Assembly (NCBI RefSeq): GCF_000336635.1
Contig: NZ_AOLY01000037.1
Coordinates: 69,018 to 133,017, forward strand
Direction of reading: 5' to 3'
Source of the DNA: Haloarcula japonica DSM 6131
Lineage (GTDB): Archaea > Halobacteriota > Halobacteria > Halobacteriales > Haloarculaceae
DNA length: 64,000 nt
The notes beneath the pieces were generated by a model. It was not told the DNA's origin. It searched no databases and saw nothing but the letters and a program-made list of their open reading frames with translations. Each line of letters begins with the position of its first letter. The stretch's first letter is position 1. This document shows positions 9,624 to 17,940 of this stretch, in pieces. The translations under genes and the position numbers were made by a program.

Positions 9624-10595
9624 TCAGATGCGCTGTGACGGGTCGCCTGTGCCGCCGGTCAGCGCGGATGCCAGTGCGCCACGGACTACGACGTCGTCAC
9701 CGAACTGCGTCAACTGGATATCCGGAATGTTCGACATCACCATATCATCGAGCCGGTCCCGGATCGGCTGTAGCACCTGCTCGGGGTTGTTGAGCGCAAC
9801 GGCCCCGCCGACGTAGACGACGAGCGGCGCGTACGCGTGGACGATGTTTGCGACGCCGATGGCGTTCCAGTGACTGATCTGGTCGAGGACGTGGGACGCG
9901 AACTCGTCTTCACCAGCGTATTCGAAGATATCTGCCGCGGAAAACTCCTCAGTCTCGATTGGGAGCGCCGTCTCGACGGGGTCCTCCCGGTGCAGTTGTG
10001 TGGCGTACCGCGGGATGTTCTCGCCTGAACAGTACGCTTCCCAGTGGCCGTCGTGCCCGCAGCCACAGGTCATGAACCCGTGGGGGTCGATGGTCAGGTG
10101 GCCGACCTCGCCGGCGTTCCCGTCCCAGCCCGAGAGGATGTTCCCGTCGACGGCGACCCCGGCACCGACCCCGGAGGAGATGGTGAGATACACCATGTCG
10201 TCGGGGCTCCGGTCCGAGTAGAAGCGCTCGCCGATGACGCCGGCGTTGGCATCGTTGTGCAGCGACACCCGCTCGCTGCCGATGAGATTTTCGACCGGCC
10301 CGGTCAGCGGAATCCGGTCGATGGTGTCTGGGAGGTTCGCGGGGTTCTCGACGACGCCTTCGGCTAAATCCATCGGGCCGAAGGAGCCGATACCGGCGGC
10401 AACCACGTCTGTTGGGGCGATATCGGCGGCGTCACAGGCCTGCCGAATCGCGTCGAGAACTGCCTCCGTGACCGCGATACCTGCTGGTCCACGCGGTGTC
10501 TCAGTTTTGTGCGACGAGACTATCGAGCCCGTCTCGTCACCGATAACAGCCCGAATATGTGTCGCTCCGAGGTCGACCCCTGCGTAAGCGCCCAT
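9624..10595 (-). CDS. glk: ROK-family glucokinase
   Basis: 323-aa sugar kinase expected to phosphorylate glucose with ATP. The N-terminal phosphate loop GVDLGATHIRA and the ROK signature region GHLTIDPHGFMTCGCGHDGHWE are present. The ROK zinc site is normally C-x-C-x4-C-type; here the third cysteine is His (CGCGHDGH). The ATG at 10595 is preferred to the longer frame from 10688 because it begins directly with the kinase fold (MGAYAGVDLG). It lies 52 nt downstream of pyk on the same strand, in a sugar-catabolism cluster with KDG kinase. Another hexose substrate is possible. Confidence 0.85.
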   Translation of the reverse strand: MGAYAGVDLGATHIRAVIGDETGSIVSSHKTETPRGPAGIAVTEAVLDAIRQACDAADIAPTDVVAAGIGSFGPMDLAEGVVENPANLPDTIDRIPLTGPVENLIGSERVSLHNDANAGVIGERFYSDRSPDDMVYLTISSGVGAGVAVDGNILSGWDGNAGEVGHLTIDPHGFMTCGCGHDGHWEAYCSGENIPRYATQLHREDPVETALPIETEEFSAADIFEYAGEDEFASHVLDQISHWNAIGVANIVHAYAPLVVYVGGAVALNNPEQVLQPIRDRLDDMVMSNIPDIQLTQFGDDVVVRGALASALTGGTGDPSQRI

Positions 10596-10647
10596 GCTGG
10601 TCGAAGGGTTGCCCCACCGATACTTAACTACACAGATTCTACTGCGG

Positions 10648-12438
10648 CTAGTAGTCTCGCTCCCTGCCCGAGATGTCCTCTCGTCCAACGGCCTCCTCGT
10701 AGACGACGCCGCGTTCGGAATCCAGTGTGACAGTCGACCCGTCGGAGACAGTATCGGGCAGGTCTGCGTTCGATATCATCGGAATCGAAAGCTCGCGGGC
10801 AATGATGGCAGCGTAGCTTGTGACGCCCTCGTGGGCGTCGATGATGCCACCGATGCGGCTGGTGTCGCCGACGAACTCGCCGTCGAAGCCTTCCGGAACC
10901 GCCAGTATCGCCCCGTCAGGGACGTTCGAGAGGTCACCCGGCGACTCTCGGGGCGGTGCTGTCGAAATCCGATGCACGGGGCCGGTCACCAGACCGTCGA
11001 CGATGGACCGACCGCTGGCGACCGTTTCGGCCGCGACGTGGACTTTCAGCATGTTCGCCGTGTTCATCCCCTCCAGCTCGGTCATCATCCCGGACAGGAC
11101 GACTACCGTGTCACCGCTGTCAGCGGCTTCGGTGTCGAGGGCCGACTGAACTGCTGTCTGGATGACGGCATCAGCGCCCTCGGTAGTGTACTCAGTCGTC
11201 ACAGGCGTAATACCCCACGAGAGCGCGAGCTTCCGGCGGACACGCTCGCTTGGCGTCGACGCGACGATGGGGATCGAGGGCCGGTACTTCGCCGATTTCA
11301 GGGCGGTGTAGCCGGACTCGGAGGCAGCGACAATCGCCGACGCCCCGATGTCGCGGGCAAGGAACCGACCGGAGCGTGCGAGCGCGTCCGTCCGGGTATC
11401 ACCGGCGTTCGGCACGCGCTGTTCGCGGGACTCGGCGTACTCTTCGCTGCCCTCGACATCGCGGATGATCCGGTCCATCGTCTCGACGACGCGAGTCGGG
11501 TGGTCACCGATCGCCGTCTCGCCGGAGAGCATCACTGCGTCGGTGCCGTCAAGCACTGCGTTTGCTACGTCCGAGGCCTCCGCGCGGGTCGGCCGCCGGG
11601 AATGGACCATCGAGTCCAGCATCTCGGTCGCCGTGATGACCGGCACGCCGGCTTCGTGACACCGGCGGATGATGCGCTTCTGGATGATCGGGACATCCTC
11701 CAGCGGGCACTCCACGCCGAGGTCACCGCGAGCGACCATGACGCCGTAAGCCTCGTCGATGATCGAATCGAGGTTCTCGACGGCCCCAGCCCGTTCGATC
11801 TTGGCGATGATCGGGATGTCGACGCCGCGCTCTTCGAGTGCCTGGCTGATCTCGTAGATATCCTCGCCGTCGCGGACGAACGACGCGGCCACGAAATCAG
11901 GCTCCTTCTCGGCGGCCACGTCGAGTTCTTGCCTGTCGTTCTCCGTGATGGTCGGTAGGTCGAGTTCGACGCCGGGAACGTTGACGCCCTTGCGAGCGGA
12001 CAGTTTGCCGCCATTTTCAACGGTCGCAAACACTGTATCGTCCTCGACGCGTTCGACAGTCGTCTCGATACGTCCGTCATCGAGCAGCACGCGGTCGCCA
12101 GGTTCGACCGCTGTGATCGACTGCGAAAGCCCGACCTCTTCCGGCGTCGCGTCGTCACCGACGACGTACCGGATGGTGGACCCCTCCGTGAGCTGAATCG
12201 GTTCGTCGATCTCCGCGGTCCGGACCTCCGGACCTGGCATGTCGAGCATGGCCGCGACCGGTTCCTCGACCGCCTCGTCTACCTTACGGATGCGATCGAT
12301 CATTTCACGGCGGTGTTCCGGCGAGCCGTGGCTCGCGTTCAGTCTGGCAACGGACATGCCGGCCTTTGCAAGCGACGCGATGTCGTCGACCGAGTCCGAC
12401 GCGGGACCGAGAGTACAGACGATCTTTGCGCTACGCAT
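10648..12438 (-). CDS. pyk: Pyruvate kinase with C-terminal PEP-utiliser domain
   Basis: 596 aa; converts PEP and ADP to pyruvate and ATP, the last step of the semi-phosphorylative Entner-Doudoroff route. Catalytic motifs are intact: RLNASHG, KIERAGAVEN, ARGDLGVE and MLSGETA. A C-terminal extension from about residue 485 resembles the PEP-utiliser swivelling domain (VPEGFDGEFV, then HEGVTSYAAIIARE). The usual TSH motif is TSY, so the phosphohistidine is missing. ATG at 12438 is preferred to 12480 because GGAGG stands five bases before it. Transcribed leftwards, 100 nt after kdgK. Confidence 0.95.
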   Translation of the reverse strand: MRSAKIVCTLGPASDSVDDIASLAKAGMSVARLNASHGSPEHRREMIDRIRKVDEAVEEPVAAMLDMPGPEVRTAEIDEPIQLTEGSTIRYVVGDDATPEEVGLSQSITAVEPGDRVLLDDGRIETTVERVEDDTVFATVENGGKLSARKGVNVPGVELDLPTITENDRQELDVAAEKEPDFVAASFVRDGEDIYEISQALEERGVDIPIIAKIERAGAVENLDSIIDEAYGVMVARGDLGVECPLEDVPIIQKRIIRRCHEAGVPVITATEMLDSMVHSRRPTRAEASDVANAVLDGTDAVMLSGETAIGDHPTRVVETMDRIIRDVEGSEEYAESREQRVPNAGDTRTDALARSGRFLARDIGASAIVAASESGYTALKSAKYRPSIPIVASTPSERVRRKLALSWGITPVTTEYTTEGADAVIQTAVQSALDTEAADSGDTVVVLSGMMTELEGMNTANMLKVHVAAETVASGRSIVDGLVTGPVHRISTAPPRESPGDLSNVPDGAILAVPEGFDGEFVGDTSRIGGIIDAHEGVTSYAAIIARELSIPMISNADLPDTVSDGSTVTLDSERGVVYEEAVGREDISGRERDY

Positions 12439-12538
12439 TGTGACCTCCGTCTCCGGGGACCCACAGTTTACAGCGTTCATAGTTAATCATACCCTGCCGT
12501 TCCCCGCGAAGGGATAAGAAGCTTGCTGGACGCCGTAG

Positions 12539-13498
12539 CTACCGCGAAATCGCTTCCGTGTCGCCGCTGAGAATCGAGCGGACTTCGTCGGGCGACACGA
12601 CAGCAATGTCGCCCGGTATCGACCGTTTGAGTGCGGCTGTCGCAGCACCCCAAGCGAGCCCATCCGCGACACTGCCACCGGAGAGATACTGCGAGAGGAA
12701 GCCGCCGACGAAGGAGTCACCGGTCCCGACCGGATGCGTATCGGTCGACTCGAACGTTAGTTGCTCCGTTACAGTTCCGTCGGCAAGTGCGAGCGCCCCG
12801 TCGCTGCCCCGGGTGATTACTGTCGCTTCGAACCCGTACTCGTCGGCGAGGTCCCGAGCAATCGTTTCCGCATCACCAGTCCTGTCCAACACGACGTTTG
12901 CGTCGCGTTCGGCGACGACGAGTACGTCGATAGACGGGAATAGCTCGGTCAGGACAGAGCGGGCTTCCGTGGGCGTCCAGAGCTTCGAGCGGTAGTTCAG
13001 GTCGAGGCTCGTGGTCGTATCCGCGTCCTGTGCGAGCGAGAGGAGGTCAGTAGTGGTCGATTCGAGCGTCTCCGAGAGCGCCGGTGTGATCCCCGAAGTG
13101 TGGAATCCCGCGGCGTTCGCGATTGTATCCGTCGGCAGTTCTTCCGGCGTAGCCGTCGTGACACTGGCGTCTCGCCGGTCGTAGATAACATCGTTACCCC
13201 GCGGTGGACTGCCCTGTTCCAGGTAGTAGGTTCCCTGTCGGGCACTGTCCGAGTCGTCCCAGGCGATATCGACCGACACGCCATGGTGTTTGAGCTCTCC
13301 CGTGACTCGGTGACCGACCGGTGAATCGGGGAGTTTTGAGGCCCACAATGCATCGAGTCCAAGTCGTTGAGCAGCGACTGCGACGTTTGACTCCGCCCCA
13401 GCCGCCCTGACGGTGTACTGGTCTGCGGTCTCCAGTCGCTCGTCGTCAGGTGGCGATAACCGCAACATCGTCTCGCCGAACGTAACTAACTCCGTCAT
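12539..13498 (-). CDS. kdgK: 2-keto-3-deoxygluconate kinase (PfkB family)
   Basis: 319 aa; phosphorylates 2-keto-3-deoxygluconate in the haloarchaeal semi-phosphorylative Entner-Doudoroff pathway. PfkB hallmarks are AAGAESNVAVAAQRLG near residues 32-47 and the C-terminal GTGDSFVGGFL, whose Asp is the catalytic base. The N-terminal TFGETMLRLSP matches characterised KDG kinases. It is first of the leftward set kdgK-pyk-glk. A TATA-like GTATAAAT lies near 13522. A fructose or ribose kinase is possible, but pyruvate kinase downstream favours KDG. Confidence 0.88.
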   Translation of the reverse strand: MTELVTFGETMLRLSPPDDERLETADQYTVRAAGAESNVAVAAQRLGLDALWASKLPDSPVGHRVTGELKHHGVSVDIAWDDSDSARQGTYYLEQGSPPRGNDVIYDRRDASVTTATPEELPTDTIANAAGFHTSGITPALSETLESTTTDLLSLAQDADTTTSLDLNYRSKLWTPTEARSVLTELFPSIDVLVVAERDANVVLDRTGDAETIARDLADEYGFEATVITRGSDGALALADGTVTEQLTFESTDTHPVGTGDSFVGGFLSQYLSGGSVADGLAWGAATAALKRSIPGDIAVVSPDEVRSILSGDTEAISR

Positions 13499-13672
13499 AT
13501 CCGACGTTGCTCACTGGCTGGGTATAAATCCCGGAGAACCAGTCGTCTGACGGACCTATTAATCTCCCCTTACTGCATCGTAGACAGTGACATTGTAGTT
13601 TTCATCGTGGATTCTCGGCTGTATTAGTCTTCTCCAAAAGTTTATGTGCTATAGTAATTTACACACGCCAGT

Positions 13673-15043
13673 ATGGATTCAGGGAGAAATGGTGGTGGGC
13701 CGTCTGTCTTTAGGCGGAACCTACTCCGTTCGATTGGTGCGGCCGGGCTGGCCGGACTTGCGGGTTGTGGTGGCAGCGAGGGTGTGACAGATGGGAACGA
13801 GACGCCGACCCCAACTCCAGTTGGAAACTTTCCGGTGTCCGGGGATTCGGTGACGTTCGGTTTCAACGTCGCTTCCTCTGGGGCGTACTCAACGGCCGGC
13901 AAGCAGGAGCTCCGAGGGTTCAAACTCGCGGTCAAGCACATTAACAACGGTGGCGGGTGGGTAACGAGCGAGAAGTACGAGTCACCTCTGGACGGTGACG
14001 GACTTCTGGATAAGGATGTCGAATTCGTTGTCGAAGACACGGGTGGCAGTTCAGATACCGCCCGGAGCAACGCACAGCGGCTTACTGATAGCGAGGAGGT
14101 CATTATGCTCGCTGGTGGGACGTCCAGCAGTTCCAGTCTGGCCAATCAGGAGGTTGCCGCGCAGAACCAGATCGTGTACATGTCGACGATGGCTAACGCG
14201 AACTCGCTGACGGGTGTCGACTGCAACCGGTACTCCTTCCGCGAGATGTTCAACAACCGCATGGCGGCCGAAGCGCTGGCCCCGGCCCTCAGTGACGAGT
14301 TCGGAGACGACATCAATTACGTCAAAATCTCCCAGGACAATGAGTGGGGACGGACACTCCGAAACGATATGGATACAGCCCTCGGGAATCTCGGCTGGTC
14401 ACCTGTTTGGGACACGACTGCGCAGGTCGGGACGACTGACTACTCTCAGTACGCGGAAGACCTCGAGTCGGTCGATTTCGACGTAGTCGTGCTCGGTCTC
14501 GGGGGCCTCGACGCAGTAAACGCACTCAGAGCGTTCCGGGAGGTGTTCCCGGAGTCGAATATCGTCCTTCCGATAGCCTCGAGAGGTATTGCCCAAACCG
14601 CAGGCGACGCGATAGAGGGTGTTATAGGAACGGTCGCCTGGAGTCCGGAGATCAATTCGCCGCTGTCGAATACCTTCCGAGAGACGTTCCGTGAGGAGTA
14701 CGGCAATTCGACGGGGACCTCGAAATCGGCGTCCCCATCAGGAGCAGCCCATATCGCGTACACGCAAGCGCTGCAGTACGCCAGCGCAGTCGAGCGGGCG
14801 GGAACCTTCAATCCGATCGATGTCATCGGAGAGCTCGAAAGACACGAGTACGACGTCGGTCTTGGAACACAGACCCTCCGGGCCTGTGATCACCAGGCGA
14901 TGCGTAAAGTACCAGTTGTGAGAGGAAAGCCGGAGGTACGGCAATCCTATGGCAGCTACTACGGCCTAGTTGGAGAACCAGTGGATGTACAGTACGCCTG
15001 CGATAGCGGTCCAGCGGCTAACTGCTCGCTTGGGGGGAGCTAA
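13673..15043 (+). CDS. BasB-like substrate-binding lipoprotein (branched-chain amino-acid-binding fold)
   Basis: 456 aa. A Tat-type signal with RRNLLR at residues 18-23 leads to a lipobox LAGC near 34-37, so it should be anchored outside the membrane. The mature part has the type I periplasmic-binding fold of LivJ-like proteins (GFNVASSGAYSTAGKQELRGFKLA). No permease or ATPase genes follow. Two bases later starts a membrane transducer, the arrangement of BasB/BasT in Halobacterium, where the lipoprotein presents amino acids to the transducer. TATA-like AGTTTATGTG near 13637 suggests a nearly leaderless mRNA. Confidence 0.85.
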   Translation: MDSGRNGGGPSVFRRNLLRSIGAAGLAGLAGCGGSEGVTDGNETPTPTPVGNFPVSGDSVTFGFNVASSGAYSTAGKQELRGFKLAVKHINNGGGWVTSEKYESPLDGDGLLDKDVEFVVEDTGGSSDTARSNAQRLTDSEEVIMLAGGTSSSSSLANQEVAAQNQIVYMSTMANANSLTGVDCNRYSFREMFNNRMAAEALAPALSDEFGDDINYVKISQDNEWGRTLRNDMDTALGNLGWSPVWDTTAQVGTTDYSQYAEDLESVDFDVVVLGLGGLDAVNALRAFREVFPESNIVLPIASRGIAQTAGDAIEGVIGTVAWSPEINSPLSNTFRETFREEYGNSTGTSKSASPSGAAHIAYTQALQYASAVERAGTFNPIDVIGELERHEYDVGLGTQTLRACDHQAMRKVPVVRGKPEVRQSYGSYYGLVGEPVDVQYACDSGPAANCSLGGS

Positions 15044-15045
15044 GT

Positions 15046-16968
15046 ATGAGTTCAGGAGATACACAGATACCAGACAGTTCAGAGAACGGTTCGAACGCCT
15101 CCGGTGGGATTCTAGCGACAGTCGTCCCGGATTTCATCCGGCGAAACTTCGCACTCAAATTCGGTATCGTCCTCTTCATTATGGCGCTGTCGGTTGGGCT
15201 CATCGGCCTTGCCGCGACAGAGCAAGTCAAGAACTACACGGAACAACAGGTTCTGAGCGACTACGAAAGCGCCGCCGCACAGGAGGCTGACATCCTGTCA
15301 CAGTGGGTTGACCGGAACCGGCTATCGACTCAATTCGTTTCTTCCGACGACATCTGGGCCAGTAGTGATACCGATGATATCGATATCGAACTTAACAATC
15401 GGAAAGCCGCTTTGTCCGCAGATGCTGCCGACATCCATCTGGTCGAACGGAATACCGGCCAATCCCAGGTTGTCGCCAGCACATCTAACTCACAGGTACT
15501 GACTAACTCACCGCTCGAATCGACGAGCAGGGCCTGGCTTACTGGTGTGAACTTCGAAACGGCAAGCGATGTCGTCGTCTCCGACGTGTACCAGACGAAC
15601 TCCGGCCCGGTCGTCGGCTTCGTCAGTCCTGTCGATGCCTCACAGAACCGGTATATCCTTATCGAGTATTCACTTGACGAGATCGCGAACTCACTTCAGG
15701 GGAACAACAGGGCCGAAGGCGGATTCACGCAGGTCGTCAACGGATCAGCGGTCGTCATGATCGACGAACCCAGAGACGGGAGCCGCGGCCTCGGCGAAAA
15801 CATACTGCAGTCGTATAGCTCGAACAGCCCTGCCACCGAACCGATCAACGCGGCGGATGACCTCCGCTCGTCGGAGCAACAGTCCGGCGTCACCGCTGAC
15901 ATGCCGGCGACTGACGTGCTCAACGAGCGCTACACTGTCGGCTATGCACCGATTCAGGGCACCGACTGGGTCGTTCTCGTACACGCACCCAACTCCGCGG
16001 TCTTTGGTTTCGTCCAGAACGTCCAGCAGTACGGACTTATCGGCACGGCACTGATGGTGTTGCTCATCGCGGGTGTCGGTGCGATACTCGGGTACAACAC
16101 GGCAACATCGATCGACCGGCTGACCCGAAAAACGGACCAGATGCGACAGGGGAACCTCGACGTCGAGATCGCCACCAATCGTATCGACAATATCGGCCGC
16201 CTGTACAGCGGGTTCGCTGACATGCGCGACGCGCTCAACGAACAGATCAACGAGGCCGAGCGTGCACAGAAGGAAGCGGAGGTTTCCCGGGCCGAAGCCC
16301 TTGAAGTCAACAAGTACCTCCAGAAGAAGGCCGAGGAATTCTCTGACGTAATGGAGGAGACAGCCGCTGGAAACCTCACAGAACGGATGGCGACCGACGG
16401 CGAGAACGAGTCGATGGACCGTATCGCCAGCGAGTTCAACGGCATGGTCGACGAACTCGAAAAGACGATCGGTCAGCTCAACAGCTTCGCCGACGAAGTT
16501 GCGGAATCCGGAGACGTTGTTCTGTCGAGTGCGGAGTCCGTCCGTGACGCGTCCGAGCAGGTCGCCGAATCGACACAGAAGATCTCCGATGACGCTTACG
16601 ATCAGAAGGATCGCCTCGCTACTATTTCGGAGGATCTCGACACCCTCGTGGACACGCTTGAAGAACTGGAGGCGGACAACCCGGACATCGATCTGGGCGA
16701 CTCGCTCGAACGGTTCCGGACGGTGGCGACGACGCTACAGTCAGCCGCCGAAACGAGTGACCAGATGATGGCTGAAACTCAGACCGTCGCTGGCGCAGCG
16801 GAAGAACAGGCCGCAGAGCTCAACGAAGTGTCTTCGCGGGCCGAACAGCTCAAACGCTACGCGAAGCCACTCGGTGACATTCTGAACCGCTTCGAAACCG
16901 AAGCCGAGCACGAGTTCGTCTTCTCGGGCGGTCCGTCACAGAGTCTCGGCGAAGAGGAAGAAGAGTAG
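15046..16968 (+). CDS. Membrane transducer-like protein lacking the kinase-control hairpin tip
   Basis: 640 aa. Helix TM1 lies near residues 36-56, an extracellular sensor (Cache-like) spans about 60-320, TM2 is near 328-348, and two HAMP-like units lie at about 349-403 and 430-480. The signalling part from about 484 has a typical first methylation helix (SVRDASEQVAESTQKIS) and a typical returning helix (AAEEQAAELNEVSSRAEQL). Between them there is only a short turn EADNPDIDLGDS near 542-553. The conserved QTNxLALNAxIEAAR tip that binds CheA and CheW is absent, although both other transducers in this window have it. It follows the lipoprotein gene by two bases. Direct control of CheA is therefore doubtful. 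The ligand is presumably an amino acid or related solute (inferred). Confidence 0.88.
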   Translation: MSSGDTQIPDSSENGSNASGGILATVVPDFIRRNFALKFGIVLFIMALSVGLIGLAATEQVKNYTEQQVLSDYESAAAQEADILSQWVDRNRLSTQFVSSDDIWASSDTDDIDIELNNRKAALSADAADIHLVERNTGQSQVVASTSNSQVLTNSPLESTSRAWLTGVNFETASDVVVSDVYQTNSGPVVGFVSPVDASQNRYILIEYSLDEIANSLQGNNRAEGGFTQVVNGSAVVMIDEPRDGSRGLGENILQSYSSNSPATEPINAADDLRSSEQQSGVTADMPATDVLNERYTVGYAPIQGTDWVVLVHAPNSAVFGFVQNVQQYGLIGTALMVLLIAGVGAILGYNTATSIDRLTRKTDQMRQGNLDVEIATNRIDNIGRLYSGFADMRDALNEQINEAERAQKEAEVSRAEALEVNKYLQKKAEEFSDVMEETAAGNLTERMATDGENESMDRIASEFNGMVDELEKTIGQLNSFADEVAESGDVVLSSAESVRDASEQVAESTQKISDDAYDQKDRLATISEDLDTLVDTLEELEADNPDIDLGDSLERFRTVATTLQSAAETSDQMMAETQTVAGAAEEQAAELNEVSSRAEQLKRYAKPLGDILNRFETEAEHEFVFSGGPSQSLGEEEEE

Positions 16969-17024
16969 CCCGCTTCACTGCGTTTACCGAAACCGATTTT
17001 CACGCCGGCGACGTATCACGTGCA

Positions 17025-17447
17025 ATGAGCGACGACGCAGGCGATATCTCACGGGCAGAACTCGCCGAGTACTGTCGAACCCAGGCTGCGATTCTTGCGG
17101 GCCATCTGGACCAGCGTAGTGCGGAGCTCTCTGATTTGCTCGAAGAAATAGAACAGGACACAGCTAACGCTCGTACGACATTAACCGAGGGTTCCGGTCC
17201 GGAGACCGAGGCAGAAGCCACTATCGCCGAAATAGAGGCCAAACAGGCGCGAGCACAGGCGGAGCAGGCAGCAATCGACGACTACCGGACGCTCGCCGAG
17301 GGATATACGGATCTTGCCGAACAGCTCGCCGAAGGCTCCGGTGATCTCGAAACCGTTCTTGAGTTCGAAATCGACACCGATGCGCCGACGTATTTCGACG
17401 CAGAGACGACTATTTTGGGAGTCGCAACCGGAGAAGACAGGGACTGA
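17025..17447 (+). CDS. Small acidic coiled-coil protein, unrecognised
   Basis: 140 aa, soluble, with no cysteine pair or membrane segment apart from one Cys near residue 16. Residues 8-115 are almost entirely helical heptads rich in Glu, Ala and Leu, with a Gly/Pro break near 63 giving two helices (an antiparallel hairpin by inference). The C-terminal 25 residues are non-helical. It starts 56 nt after the tip-less transducer on the same strand, so it may be cotranscribed. The function is unknown; it could bind the shortened coiled coil of that transducer. Confidence 0.65.
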   Translation: MSDDAGDISRAELAEYCRTQAAILAGHLDQRSAELSDLLEEIEQDTANARTTLTEGSGPETEAEATIAEIEAKQARAQAEQAAIDDYRTLAEGYTDLAEQLAEGSGDLETVLEFEIDTDAPTYFDAETTILGVATGEDRD

Positions 17448-17817
17448 TGGGGTTACCGTGGAGGCGGTCCACGACCGGGCTACCGTACAACGCTGATTTC
17501 TGCTGACAGCCACGTTTTCATGTGGGTCGGTGCTGAATTCGAGTAGCTTACGAGCAGAGACTATCCTCACTGCAAGGGTACGTGGCCCGGCTCGGCCCTT
17601 CTAGGGGTAAGTTGCCGTCCCAGCGCGATGTGGCTACGCTCATCGAGGCACTGATTTCCGGCTCGAATCGGTAGCGCAGAATCCAGATTCGATATAGCGA
17701 CATGAGATTTATTTGTCCCAAGTATCCCACTGAGCTGTAGCATGAGAATTACTAATAGTAATTACAGAATCACACCACCCACGAAAATCTTAGCCAGAAA
17801 TCCCTGCGGACCTAAGC

Positions 17818-17940
17818 TTACGAATTGAACGTGCGCTCGACGAGGTATTTGACCAGATAGAACCCGCCAATAAGAGTGATAACCATGACTACCAGTACAA
17901 TCGCGATCATGAACAGAAGGACAAGTGCGTCGTTAGCCAT
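17818..17940 (-). CDS. 40-residue single-span membrane protein
   Basis: A short open frame starts with MANDALVLLF and ends with KYLVERTFNS before TAA. Residues 5-30 form one strongly hydrophobic helix rich in Val, Ile, Leu and Met. A short basic/polar tail follows. The shape is that of a true membrane micro-protein rather than chance coding, and all codons are ordinary for the host. It lies alone in a gene-poor stretch, pointing left. The function cannot be told. Confidence 0.55.
   Translation of the reverse strand: MANDALVLLFMIAIVLVVMVITLIGGFYLVKYLVERTFNS

Noticed and set aside
10596..10650. CTACT-N6-AGTAG near the glk start as a TrmB site
   Set aside because: The spacing and the half-site differ from TACT-N7-8-GAGTA, and part of it is the end of the pyk gene.
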